A DNA stretch of 64,000 nucleotides. It comes from Oscheius sp. JU75. Its lineage: Eukaryota; Nematoda; Chromadorea; Rhabditida; Rhabditidae. A program made the position numbers and the translations under genes. The stretch is taken from the NCBI GenBank assembly GCA_037178855.1, contig JASJZC010000002.1:310001-374000 (forward strand), in the 5' to 3' direction. This document shows positions 10,935-24,800 of this stretch, piece after piece. Under the pieces are notes generated by a model, which had not been told where the DNA came from, did no database searches, and saw only the letters and a list, made by a program, of their open reading frames with translations. Position 1 is the first letter of the stretch. Each line of letters begins with the position of its first letter.

Positions 10935-12982
10935 CTAGATTACTGAAACATTGAAATATAAACCAATGAAAAATGTTTTAAGAAAGAAAAGCTGTAAAGT
11001 ACAAAGAGGAAAGCTTTAACCATAGGGAAATTATTTGTCACTGGATAGCGAAATGTAAAAAGGAATCGACTACGTATTGCAAGCATTTGTGCTGGGGGGA
11101 AGAAAAAAGAACCATTTCTACATTTTCTTTGACAGGTTTCTAAAAATATAATCACCAACAAATGTGAACGTCTACAAACCGCTTGACTTTGATTATAATG
11201 GAAGTGTTTACACGTTTAAGACACATCGTGACGTCGAAAAGTCATGTGAATCTAACAATATGCTGGGAGAAAAGAGGGGTGAATTATAATTATGCGAAAG
11301 TGTGATGACCGCTTGTTGAATTGTACGGGCTGGCACTAACTACTATCTGTAAGTGCTAGGAAAATATTGAGACAGAGAACAAGAGTCATAATATTTTTTA
11401 ATGAGAAATGATGAAGCCTAAAAGTTCTGCTTACAAATAAAATATCTAGTTAGGTGGAAAAAAAATCCAATCTTAACTAATTCATGGAAACAGCGAAAGA
11501 AAATACCGGTGAATGTAAAAGTAAAATAATACCGGAGCAACAATTTAAAAGAAAATGTAACTTTTTACGTCAAAATGTAGTAGACTTACGCTGCCGGTAG
11601 TATTTTCTAACCCATTACGTGAAAATTTGCGCGAAAAAGTTACTGACCGAAAAAAGAACTTTTGCATGCCAGCCTGTGATTATTTTCAAAGGAGGAATGC
11701 GCTTACATGCATCGTAAAAACATGACAAATGGTTGTTTTGACATTGTTCGAAAAAAAGGTGAACGTGCGCTGATGATATATCAGCATAACCTGTAAAAAC
11801 ATGATCCTAGAAAATAGAGCAAAAAGGTTGCTCCCTGGACTGAGTATTAAGAATAAGTTGAGAAATGGGAATGGGAAACTTGTGAGAACACTTAACAAAA
11901 GTTGTTATTTGTTTTGAGCCAGAAGGAATGCTGAAAAGCTAGAGAAGAAAGCGCATGGGAGCAGAATCAATAAGCTGGCTGCCAGTTGTGTGTGTGTGAA
12001 GATACAAATTTTATTGCCAAAGGGGGTAGGCTTTTCGGGCCGCGCGGCAGGAGAGAAAGGGGTGAGAGTATCGGATTTTTCCAAGCAAAGAGAGAGAGAA
12101 GGACGGGGAACCGCTCGATATGAAGCCACGGGCCTCCTGGCCACTGATGAGGGCATGTGCGCGCGCTAGGGGGCCCAAAAGAAATGGAAAAAGGGAGGCC
12201 GGCCAGGAAGCCAATTGAAGACTGCTGACTTCATAATTGAAGAATTGAGAGGACGGGAAGAGAATATTTTAGAAACTAGACTTCTGAAGCTATTCTAAAC
12301 AGTCGACTGCGCCGGTAACCAATTTTAAGAGCGCACGATAAGCAAAAATTTTACCGAAATGCGGTAAAACAATTCAACAACCATGTGGTTCAAAACTGAA
12401 CATCGGCAGAGACGGGCGAACACCTCCACTTTGAGAAGTGATTTTAGTAAACTGGTGAGGAAGGGGTGGAACTTAAGACTAACCGAGAGGGAAGTGATTG
12501 AAAAAGTGTGCTAAGAGCTCCGTAATTGCTAGATGCCCGTTCTGCGTTGAGTCCATCTGCTAGTTGAAGCCAGGATAGTATTTACTATTCTTTAAAAAAT
12601 ATCTACAGAGTTACTTTTACACTTCTGAGCCCGGTGTTTTCCACTTACTGAAACAATAACAAGCTTTTTAAAATATGAATGAAGTATGTTATCGGCTATG
12701 TCGACTTGTCCCACGCGCTGTTTTCAATATTTCAAAATTTTCACGACTACCGTATCCCAAATATAGGAAACATCTTATCAAGAATACAAGCTAGTGAAAA
12801 TTTGTCATATTGTAATTCGGCTGAGCGCACTCCCACCACCCACGTCAATTGCTTCTCTCACACCATCATAAAAAGAGCCGTCTCCTAGCAAACAGGGTGA
12901 GAGGAAGGAAGCGGGAAGTCGATTTTCGGAGGGACTGGGAAAAAGGCAATTTTGCAGGACTTCGCACGATTTATTCGAAAAA
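10935..12982. other. Intergenic, upstream of synaptobrevin
   Basis: About 2 kb without a convincing exon. It is AT-rich from 11200 to 11900. About 12000-12200 is more GC-rich and contains a purine-rich AGAGAGAGAAGG tract. It probably holds the promoter of the synaptobrevin gene, but I cannot point to specific elements. Confidence 0.4.
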
Positions 12983-15367
12983 TCAGTTGAGTTCAGCACA
13001 GAAACTGTCATCGTAGCTCCTGCTCCTCTTCATAGCACAAATATATTTCTTATGGCATTGGGTGTCCAAGTAGCAGTCATTATCGTAATCATAACGCCAA
13101 TAGAACCTGAATTGAAATATTTTGTGAAAAAGCGAAGCTACTTACTTTACAAACTGCCGAAAAAGAGCCTTGTCCTTCCAGAGCCTATCAGACAGGTCGC
13201 TGAAAGATTGTGGGGACAAGTCTGTCATGTTGTAGAACTCCTGAAAATAACTTGTGTTTAACTTTTAATTACAAAAGCTTATTCACTTTGTATTTGTATT
13301 CAAGAGAGTAAACTGGCTCCTGGTTTTTCTTATTGGCTACTTCTAGATCGGTGGAATAGGTTTCAGCCTCGACGACTGTCTGAAAACATGTTTCAAGATA
13401 AAAGTCTAATAAAAAAATCGAAGCTCTGTCTTTCAGCAAAAAAACTCACATAGCTCGCTCCCTGATAGCCGCCATCCACTGTGAAAATTCTATACGAGGG
13501 GTTCAAAAAGGCGTAGGTCGAAATGGAAGGAGAGATCCAGTTTACATGGAAGGGCCGAGTATTGGGATTCGCTGTATCGTAGTAAATCTGGTACTTTACA
13601 TTTTAAGAAAGCCTATACTTTACCTCAAAATGATCATAGTGTGTATGTCCATAGAAGAGTTGGGCTATCGTGTTCTCGTATCTCTTGACAATATTGTAAT
13701 AATTGTGCGACCATCCTTTAAGACAGTAAACGTCTCCAGGCGGGATATGTGACATAATATGCACGACTTCTCCCTTGGCTTCGGAATCGGCCAGTTGTTC
13801 AATCAGCCATTCTAAAGTCGAATCCGGGTCCACTTGGTCAATGTACAGATAGCTTAAACATATTAAAAGAGTGAAAATGTATTCAAAATACGTACAAATT
13901 ATAGATGGAGCAGTAAATAGTGTTCAAAGATATCAACTTCAGTCCTGGCTTGACATACATAGCGTAAGAGGCACGGCTTAAATTCAGTATGACTTCTAGA
14001 AAGTATGGATCAAACTAACTATTGCACGTCTGGCAAGGCACTGGTCGGAATCCAGTTAGCCCACATGTCCTTCATAATGGTATAAAGCCATTGTGGTCCC
14101 CGTGCATCGTATTCAGGGAGCGTGTGAGGTGGCATTCTTAAAAACAGTTTTTAATCAGAAAACAGTTTAAATATAACTTACGAGTCAAAGGGGATGGCTT
14201 CATGATTTCCAATTGAAACATATATTGGAGTGTTGGGAAAATAATTAAGGAGGAGAGCAGTAATGTTCTGGGAAGTTTCGTTTTAAGAAAAGAATGGAAA
14301 TGTAAACCTCGATATTAGACTTGGTTTTTTCCTGAGTGTAGTCCCAAACGTCATGGGCTTCGAAATCTCCTGTTATGATTATGTAGTCGAGCTAAATAAT
14401 TACTTTTGATTTTTTTGTTAGAAAAATACATCAGTGTGAGTTTTGTTAATATGTTTCATGGTGACTTCAAATGTCTCGAAGGGCAAATCACATCCGTAAG
14501 GCATACCCCATTTTTGGGCTGGAGCGTAAATTGGTTCTGAAAAATATAAAATACTTTGAAACATACGAGCTTGATTAATTTAGAGTTAACCTACTCGTAG
14601 GTTTAGGATGTGTTGGGTCTTCCGCATAGAATCTACAACAGAGAGCGTAGGTTCCAAGAGCTGAGTCCATCTCACAATTGGCTTCGGATCCAATCGCATA
14701 TTCTCGATCTACATATTTCCTTGATATTATTCAAAAGTTCAAATTCACCTATATGTATGTCCGAAAGGTGAAGGAACCTGTAGGTGGGCTTGTTTGGCTG
14801 GAATTTTAAAAATACATACTATCAAAAAATTCAATACTTACCTGGACAGTCGGCCACGGTTTCACCGGAGGCTTGTTTCCTGGTATGTTGAGGTTCCACA
14901 TTACGTTCAGAGGATTCTCAGATTGACCACAGTTTGGTACAAACGCTCCGCAGATTTCTGCCGGTGTGAAGAGAGTGCGGGCCAGGACAAATGAGACTTC
15001 GTATTGTAGACTTTCCATAAATTCTCGGCATACAATCGGCTGCTCCACATTCAAAAAGTCACAGATGTCAATGAGAAACTCTGTCATTTCTTCGTCAGTA
15101 CTATTCTGCCGAATCAATGCCTGCATTCCGTCCACAACCAGAGTACAAGCCAAACATGACATTTCTCGGTTCTCAGGCAGAACAGCCATGTCTTTGAGGA
15201 TTTCTATTTTCTGTAGTAGAAGACTTGGTGAGAAGGAAAATATTCCAAACCTTAGGCTTGCTCATTTTCTTCAGAACTGCCTCATTCCAATACTTCTTCT
15301 GGCTCTTGGGAATAGCTGCGCCAAAAATTCCAACGAGGAATACAAATAGAAAAATAAACTTCAGCAT
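12983..15367 (-). CDS. Acid sphingomyelinase (sphingomyelin phosphodiesterase)
   Basis: Hydrolyses sphingomyelin to ceramide and phosphocholine in lysosomes or outside the cell. The first exon (15251-15367) encodes a signal peptide, MLKFIFLFVFLVGIFGA. The second (14842-15210) carries a saposin-B domain with cysteines in MSCLACTLVVDGMQAL, FLIDICDFL, PIVCREFMESLQ and PAEICGAFVPNCG. The metallophosphoesterase domain follows in small exons with all metal ligand blocks visible: FLHLSDIHID, YIIITGDFEAHD, YVSIGNHEA, HIMSHIPPGD and LFYGHTHYDHFE. The catalytic core continues to a C-terminal region with FYWRYDYDSYLDTQCHKKY and stop at 12983. About a dozen exons are present. Exon 3 is 14749-14797. C. 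elegans has several asm genes and the exact orthologue is not assigned. Confidence 0.92.
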
Positions 15368-15861
15368 TTTGAGAGGAAGAGCCTCTAGCAGAAAATGCTC
15401 ACAGGTGGCAGTAAATGCTCTTATCGCAACAAGTTCTCCTTGTTCTTGGTGGAAAAAATTTTATGTGTCCAAGAAAGAGCAAGACAGTCTAGTTGAACTT
15501 GACTATAACTGACACCCATGCATCCAATAATTGAAAAAATTTTTACATGAACAAACCTTTTATTACTCTTTCAGATAAATTTTGGTCACAAAAGGACAAA
15601 ATTTTTCAATATATTGCTTAAAAACGTACCTAGTCTGGTCCGACTAGACACAACCCTTAGGACACAGCCGTACCGGTTCAATTCGTCTTTTTTTACTAAA
15701 AAGGATATGTCAGAGGGGAAAGCCAATGGATATTAGCACTGAGAATTGAGAGAATGGCCACTAGTTTGGAGAGAAATGCACAAGTTGCAGGGAAAAGAGG
15801 GGAAACCCATAGGGATAAAGCACCGGTATATGTTGGAGAGATGGGATACGGGGGAGAACAG
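15368..15861. other. Intergenic between acid sphingomyelinase start and latrophilin stop
   Basis: No gene seen. About 15670-15690 has a weak tRNA T-arm-like stretch (CCGTACCGGTTCAATTCGTC) followed by a T-run. Confidence 0.4.
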
Positions 15862-18800
15862 CTAGAGCTCGTGACGGGACGTCGCCTTCATGCCACCGAG
15901 GTCCATTCGAAGGACAGTGGCACCAGAAGGAGTTACCTGAAAATAATTCACTGAGCTCCCGCAAGTTTTATGCAGTTATGACTACTTGGGAAAGTGGTAA
16001 AAGACTCAGGCAGTAATCTAAGGGTCCCAAATACAAACTTACCTCAGTAGTCAACACCGTCGATCCCTCCGAGTAGGCAGAATCGTCACTCATCTTGCTG
16101 CTCATCGGTTGACGAGCCGCATACACGAGAGCTCTAGGAATTTGAGCCGGGGGAGGCGGAGGCGAGAATTCGGGAGGAGGGCGATGATGAGAGTGAAGGG
16201 AGGCTGAGCCATAATACTAAAATAGTAATATTCTTCAAAAGGACTAAGAGCACACCTGTTCCCTGTACAGAGTACCACCATAAGGACGAAAATCTACAGG
16301 ACTGCGACTACTGTGAACACGGTAGCCGGGTGGGGCACGATAGACCTGACCGGGCATCATTTCATCGTAGTGAATGGAAGCGTAATCATAGCTTCCTTGA
16401 TGGCAGCTTCCCGGATGCTGCATGTGCTGTGGCTCGTAGTGGTGCATCGAATGGGGGTGTCTTCCGTACTGGAGCGGCGTGTCCATGCCTCTTGGGGAGG
16501 TGTTGTACTTTTCCGACGATGGGTACTGAAATTTGTTTATATTGCCGTGTTAAAAACCTTGAAACACTGAGAAAAATCGAAAAAAGATAGACAGAAGTCA
16601 TTTTAAACGATAGTTTGGTTACTTTCACGGCAATAGATTGTTAGCTTTTAACTTTTGGGAAAAATCTGCTCAGACCCAGAAAGTATGGAAGAGAACACTG
16701 AAAGTTTGGCGTCTCTCCCATACTCTCTCGACCTTTCCAACTCTTACATGGCTCAACGAGATGAACAGGCGTGTAACTGCCGCACGAGCCGGGGTTTATA
16801 CGTCTCTGAGAAAACAAGAAAAGCGTTTACAATTAGAAACATAAGCGAACGTTACAGTTAGGACAGTAGGGGGAAATCTTACCAGAATCTCACTGCCAGT
16901 ACCACTTCCGCTTTCACCACTGGGACTGAAGGCTCCTCGGTTGATGCTTCCCTTTCTGTTCGTGGATGAAGAGGAGGAACAGCAGCCACGACGGACAAAG
17001 AATCGAACCATGTCCTTCCTCATCTTAATTGAAATTCATTAAGTATTCAAAAATCACGAACCTTATCGCTCAAGACCACGTGAAAGATAAAAATGGCCAA
17101 GCCCTGGAGAGTATTGGTCACCGTGAAGGCATAGGCCATGTAGATCGAATGTCCGTCGTCTATCCATAGCAGTCCAAGGGTCCATGTGACTCCAAGTAGA
17201 CAAGAAATGGCCATGGATCCCTTGACCCAGCTGCGGACATTTCTTCCCTGCTCTCCATCGTGTCTACAGGGCAGATAACCACCATTGGAGTGCCGGTAGA
17301 CTATGCAGAGAGTCATCAGTAGGAAGACGGTGTTCAGAGCCAGAATAACAGCCGCGGGCGCCACGAAGGCGAAGATGAAGAAGTTGTCGGTTCGAAGCCT
17401 GAAAATTCAATTACAAGAAATAACAGGAAAATCATTTTACAACAACTACAACTTTGCAGAACAATCGCAGGTCACGAACAAATTTCGGCGGGCGCCGAGA
17501 GGAGGGGGAGACTCACCAGCAGTGACTACTTGTTCCAAAGCTCTGCGGGTCGTAGACAAGGGCTACTGCGAGTACCAGCAATGGAAATCCATAACCGACC
17601 AAAGTGTAAAGACATTTCTTGGATCCTGACGGGAAGACTTCCACGAGCATTTTGTACAGCTGATAGCCTTCTAACAGCATCCAGGTCAAAGCAGAAAGGA
17701 ACAAATAGAGAAGAGCACCGGCAATGATCCCACACTCAAGCTTGTTCTCTGTCCTCCAAATACCAAATAGAAAAACTGTTTCCGCCAGAGCTAGCATGAG
17801 ACAGAGGTTCTTGTGAATGAAAACCCTGTCTCCTCCTTTGCTTGAGAACAGTACGAAGCAGACGAAAGTGATCAGGAGACAGAAAATAGAGAGGGTGCAA
17901 CCGGCATAGGTCAAAAATGTCAGAAGCTGGTTGTCGAAGTCGGAAAGCTAGAATCCGTATGTATGAAATGGCTGCAAGTGTACAAACCTGATGACCACGA
18001 ACATCCATGAGCACGGCAAAATGAGTCAGATGGTCACAGGCACAGACCGTATGAGTACTGTTGTGTTTCTTCAGAATGCAGCCGTTGGAGTACCACTGAA
18101 AATTTAGTTTTCCACTGCCACTGTCTTTAAAAGCTTACCCTCATTCGGTCCTCGTTCCACCAACTGCACTGTGGATTGCTCATGCCCTTCAGAGTTTCAG
18201 TCTCATGTGTGAAAGTAATGAAGACGTCTTTATTCAGCCCATTCACTTTCCTCGTCTTCCCATTCGACAGAACCGAAGCCGTCACGATGTTGCTGACAAT
18301 TTTTCGGCTGACCAGTTCCTCTTCTTCAGTCTTGGCCTTCTTTCTGTACACTGGATGAGGCTCGAAGTGCTGTGAGAGATTTGTGACAGTAGAAAAGAAG
18401 ATTCGGGCCTCATTGTTGCTGGTCTGAGTCAAAGCCTCCATCGGCACGTCGACACTGTCCTGATTATTCCAGATTGGTGTTGTAGGTAAAGAGACATAGT
18501 CCAGACCGGGAAGCTGCAGGGACTGAAAGTTTTGCTCTCATTGCACAGACATTAATAACTTACGCTGTACATGTCACTGATTTGAACGATGACATACGGC
18601 TGCGGATAGACTGGATTGATCTGTATCTTGGAATCGCCAGTACTCCAAGCGATGACCTTTTCCATCTGAGAGATCAGTTTGCTCGCAAACTTCATTCTTC
18701 TCTCGGCTGGCCAACTGCTCCAGGCTGTTGAACGACTGACATAGTTTATCAACTCGACGAATTTCTGAAAATTCGATTTTTACACGGTCAAAAAGTAGGG

Positions 18801-21800
18801 CTTACATCATTGCAGAGCGATCTGACAATTCGAGTCCAGTGTTCTGTGGTCAGGGCATGGGTCACGTCGTCCAGAAGCTCAATGAGTTTTGGTAAGTCAC
18901 CTCCTTGCATGGGTCGGTGGACATTGTTTGTCAGACCACGAAGAAACTGAAAATATAATTTTAGCGATATTACATAGGTGCTAAAAATTTAACCAGTTTT
19001 TACTGTTTAAACTTCTCACTTCCGGCAATCCGGGTCCATCCTGTTTGTCTTTGAGCTCGTCCAGATCCCTTTTCTTTGTGGCTGTCCAGTCACTGACGCA
19101 AGCTGAAGTATTTGGAAATAGGCCAATCCACTGTCCTTCCGAGGAGCATTTCCACCAGGAATAACCTAGATTTTAGATTTTTGAGTGACGAAAATTGGAG
19201 AAAACATACCTGCAGCTCCATCAGAGCATCCACTCCTTTGAATTGACCCAGCTGCAGTGCTTTCAAATTTTACCTCATTCACTTCTTTAGCTTGACAGCG
19301 GCGGATTGAGACGGCTGAGCTAAAATTAGAGTATTAGAGTGTTTTTAGTTTAAATTCTCGATAAAGTGACCCAATTTTTTAAAGTATATACCTCGTTTTG
19401 ATCATCTCCTCCTCGTCACCTTGAAACCCATCTGTGACAGGGAACCGAATTGTGGTTGTTGAAGTGGTACTGGTTGTCGTTGTGGCTAAAATTTCCCTTT
19501 AACTGAGCCACCAAAACGACAAAAACATTCACACTGAACGACACGAACCTGGCACACAAACATATCCAGCTTCTAGATATTTCTTCTTCGTGAACGGGCA
19601 GGGATCATTCTCGGGCTGGAAGAATATGTCCGGCTGGAGAGTGAAGTTGCATTTCGGGAGGCCGTCACACCTGCGAACAAATACGACATTTTTGGGAAGA
19701 AAACGTGCAACTTTTGTAGCTTTCCCTTGACAAAAACCACACCAAGAACCACACGAAAAGTCACGCATTTCACAAAAAGGCGAGCACTATATACCTTGTA
19801 CACAAGTATAGAAAACTTCGAGATATTTTCTGACCGATGGGCATGGATCAGGAAAAACAAATCGGCTGACGGTGAACGGACACGTAGGGAAGCCGTTACA
19901 TCTAAGAAAAAAGTTTGTTTCCCGCCAATTTGTCTCTCGCCATCCGGACACCTTTTTCCCTAGCAATGAAATCGCGACCACCCATACACTATTTTCTGTC
20001 CTTGGGATCCCCCTCCCGTATTGTATGTTTGCCTGTGGAGAAGGGATTAATGACTGTCAATTGCGGGGGACGACATACACGAAAAACAACACAGATGTCG
20101 TCCCATTGTCCGCTCCTTGAGCCTGTATCGGGATCATATAATTGAGAATAAATTGGAATTAATGCCAGCCGGCCGCCCGTTTACTCAGACTACTGTATTT
20201 TACCGAAAATTAAGTTTATTGTAAGTTCTAGCAAGCCATTGTGTGTTGCAAGCAGAACCTGACCCCAGATTGCTCCTCTCAAAGAAACTTGGTAACTCTA
20301 TAAGTTGAGGATGAGTCAAGTGGCTTCCAGTAGACGGACACCCAGCTGGGAGTACAAATACTCTTCAACGGTCACAGGGTCTTTCTATCTGCTGTCTGTG
20401 ATACTCAAAAGATATTTTGGACTGGATTGGAGGGAAAGTTGAGATTGTACAGGGACAAATTTAAAATTATGTAAAACTCTAAAGGCCTCCCAGTCCCTCT
20501 CCCACAGCACCCCCTTTCAGTTAATTGATCGTCCTGTATTCAGAGCCATTATTGACGAGTTGACTCTAATGCTCGAGCAATTAGCAGAAAACAGATAGAA
20601 GGCACCAGCCAGCTCTCTCTGATTAGTGGGTCTGGCTCTGAAGGCGTTGGGGCGAATGCGCGACAGAAGGCCTCATCCTGTCCCCCACCCTCTACAAATG
20701 GACCAGGTGGTCTCTAGCTGAATCCAATGGAAGGATGTCATTATCAACGAGGCGGAAGAAATAGGTACAGGAGCAGACGAGCCGAGGTCAAAGTGCATTT
20801 ATTGAACAGTTAGATTGGTATCTAATTTGAAAAACTTGAAAGTCCCTAGTCTCTCACTCCAGTCTCCCGCAGGCAAGAAACTCCAAACAAAACACATAAT
20901 GGTCTTCTTTCACCTCTTTCCCCATTCATGTGAACAGAAACAGATCCCTTTCGCCTGTCCGTAAACTTGCAAATACTAATGTTAGCATAGGTGGAAGACA
21001 GGAGGGCTAGCCTAGCTCTAAGGTTGCGCAACACTAACAATCAGACTTTAACCTTGAGACGTCCCAATAATTGGCAAATATGATGCATCGTGATGGGTTT
21101 GGACCTTCTGCGTAGCTAAAATCCTGTACCTGCTAGAACCGTACACAAATTTCTGTATAACTGAAAGTACGCAGAATCAAGTTGTCTAGTCACTATGACT
21201 ACTAGCTCGTACTGAGATGGTACGGGTTAGAACCCCCAGTAACCCCCAGTTTTTCTCCAGAGTCATCGTCCATCCAATTACCCAAAACAATACTCCTTCT
21301 CCAATTTCAGCGTCCGTTCAAAAGTAACAAAAGGGTCTATTGTCTCTGGCGGTCCCCTCTCAGAAGACTGAATGAGCTGGCTCATCGGGTCACTGAGCTG
21401 TCTTATGGGATAGAGAGCGCGCGCGAGAGCGAGCGGCAGCCGTCTTGAGCAGGGGGTGTCTTTAGCTCGTGCCGACAACATCAATCATGCCGATCGGAGG
21501 AGGCGCACTTTGGGGCGAGAACCGTTCTGTATTGGGAATTGGAGGCAGTCAGGTGGAAATCTCGTACCCTCTCTCTTTTGATTAGTCCCGAGTTAAAAAT
21601 GTGTTCCTCTACCCTCTCTGACAGTATTATCTTGAGTTATGGCTGCGAAGATAGTCATCAGTCATGGGATCGATTAACTTAAAAAAAAATAGTCCCTCGC
21701 CTAGTTACTTAATCGGCCATTTTCCACTCGACTATAAAACACTACTCAATCCTACTCTACCCCCTTTTACGACCATTCTATTAGCTTTCACCGCCCAAAG

Positions 21801-24800
21801 AGAGTGACGACAATTTTAGTAGAACTATATCAGCCCTCCTTAATCAGAAAGAAGATGCCACCCGCCAAAAGGCGGTCACAGAAGGGATGATGCAAATTTG
21901 AGGGGCAGGGATCAGGTGTGGGCAGTCGAGAGGCCTGGGAAAACATCTGGTAGCTGTCTTCAATTCTCTCACAGTCCCCGTAAACTCTCGGGAATCCCCC
22001 TCTTCATTACCTCACCCATATTTCTTCTGGTATTTGACACCCGAGGCCAGCTGGCTTTCTAGCGCGTGGCGCGACATGAATTTGAATTTATGGCCTGTCC
22101 GGCGCCCGCACGACCAGAGAAGGAGAGGTATAATTGACTTTTTGGGCAGAAGGACAATGGGGTTCAGAAGCACAGGAAATTGAAGAGTGCTTGCGAGGAG
22201 AAGGATGGTCTGTCGGGCAGATGCTTTAATTTCAGATCCCCTAAAATACAAAAGGATGCACTCTTTGCCCCCGTTGAGACAATCGGATCACCGGGAGTAA
22301 ATCCCGTCTCAAGGTCTCTTCGACTTTGGTTGGCGCCGATTGGCCTACCCGCTGTGACTGTTGTTCTAGGAGAGACATACCGATTGGGAGAATAATTTGT
22401 TTGTACAGAAGAAAGACACTGATTAACCCAGTTGACCGGTCCTGTGTCCTAAAAGGACCCGCTCATCTTTATGTAACCCCCGATGCATAATTCAGAAAGT
22501 GCCGCATACTCTCGGCAAGGCAACAACAAGAGAATTACCGCCACTCTTTCCTGCTCAAAGTGAAATATTCATGGATGGGAGACACCCTCTGTTTGGTAAT
22601 TATCCCCTGACTCACTTGTTGGACAAAATTTGGGCCGACTGTGGATTGTGACAGGTCTTCTGGAGATTTTCCAAGTCGTCCAAGGTATCGGGCTCGTCCA
22701 AATTTATACAGGTCTAAATTGAATTTTATGAACTGACAAAGTATGTCGTACCATTTGAGAGAAACGTCCATAGTTGGCTCGGACGATTTTGATGACAAGA
22801 CCAGGAGCACATTTCAGGAAAGCTTGATCTCCTTCGCAGGCCGTCAGCTGTTTTTCTTCCTCTGAAAATTTGAAACTTTTCCCTGGTTATACTACTCTCT
22901 CTGTCCCCCTTCCGTAACAGATAGTAGCTGCCTGTTGACCGTGTGTTTCTATTTGCACATACGGACGAACCCCCGCTCTTCCTCCTTCTTCCCTCCGTAT
23001 CGTCTTGCCGCAGAGAGCGCCATAACCTTGCGTCAATAATAAGCCACTTAGGACCTCTGTTGTACCAGTCTTACGGGAATGAAAAGATTTTGTCTGGAGA
23101 GAGCTCTTAAAATTTAGTGGAAAACAATGGAAGGACCAAGAGAGGAAGGACTCAAAGTTGTAGAGAAAAGAATCAAGCACATTGCTTACGCCGGGTAAGT
23201 CTCACCCGTACCATCTCGCAGCGTGCCACTGATTACCTTGAAGAGCAGCGCACGCTTCAAATTTCTAGATTGGTCGTGATCTGCAAGGTTGTATCTGCTC
23301 TATAACAAGGAAAATCGCTTTTTCAAGTCTTACATGACCCCCTGCATCAACTCCTGCACCCTCCCGCTGTGAAAATCCTCTGCTCTTTCCGCTGCAGCTC
23401 CCGCTGCTTGTCACTCCTTTTTCTCGTTCGTGTAATTAGCTACCTACCCCCTACCAACTTTTGTCCGTCGGCAGCATCAAAGTTGTGGCCCGGGCAGAAG
23501 GGCGGAATATTTGCGGAGCGGATTAGTAGAAGATTCAGATGCTCGGCAGCACTTAGGGAATGGGTAAAGTCACCAGATGGTCGAGCTTGATATTGCCGAC
23601 AGCTTGTTTGGGAAGACACTTGATCATGGTAAACAGGGGTATTAATTACTGTCTGCAAATTTTTTGAAAAGTCCTTCTCCCCGTATTGTCTAACCAATCA
23701 AACCCTCTCATCACTCTGCCCTCTTCCTGCCCCGAGTACTCGCAGCCATTAATCGCGTTAGCGCCCTAAGCATACCAATGTGTCAATTGCACGAGCTCTC
23801 CCGTACCCTCTCGGGAGCACTAAGATAGTGTGTGTGAAGCTGAGGGACAAACAGGATATCATGTCGTGTGAAAATGCATTTCGGATCATCTTGCATATTA
23901 TTATTAGCCCTCGTATCCCACAAAGTGATTGTGAGGGAGACTAATGCACGTTCTCATGGTTCAGTTGGCTTGACAGGAAACGGACCGAGGTCAGAAAATA
24001 AGAAATGTGGTCAAGGAAAGAGGCAATGAAGGACAATAGGCGAAAACTTTTGAGCTCCCTGTACCCTCTCAATGAATTAAAAAGCTTGGCTGTAGTCAGC
24101 TTGTTTTTGAAACAGTCTCCCTCAGTTTCCGACTCCTGCCCAACCTCACCTCATTCTAGAAGCCAAATGGCCCGTAAATAGCTTTTCTCTGTGAACCAGA
24201 CCCCCTCCCGCTATCGATTACGATCTCTGTTTCAATCTGTCGGTAGCTGCTGCTCAGCTCAAAGGCAGTAATTACGAGGGCTATTCGCACGCCTTTTCCA
24301 GGCACAAGGACACCCCCGTGGGACACCGAGCGAGTACTAATTTGTGTGCTGTGTCGACTGGGAGAAAGATGAAGCTGTCATGATACCTTGGCCACTTTGA
24401 CGAGTGACAAGATTTTTATGTGGGATAGGACATAAAGCTGAATCAGAAGACGGCGCGGTGCCTCTCAAAGTACCAATGAGTAAGGTCTTTTTATGGGTCT
24501 GTGGCTGGCTATGATTTACAGTCTCTCTTCCTATTGTTTGCCCTGTCATCCATCCCGGAGGTCACAAGAGCCGACTGTCCATCCATCCGGTCCATGGGTC
24601 GAGGTGTCAAATAGCCGGGTCGGATTGCGCATTCAGCTGCTAAGAGATTGTCATCGGGAGGCTTGAGAGATAAGCGGCCGCCATACGATAACTGACAGAG
24701 GGCCCTTTCGTGACCAACAGGGCGGGAGGATCAGAAGGCGAGAGGATCTGGAATAGGCTGTCAGGATCCCCCTCACCCCCAAACCCTTCACCCCTATATC

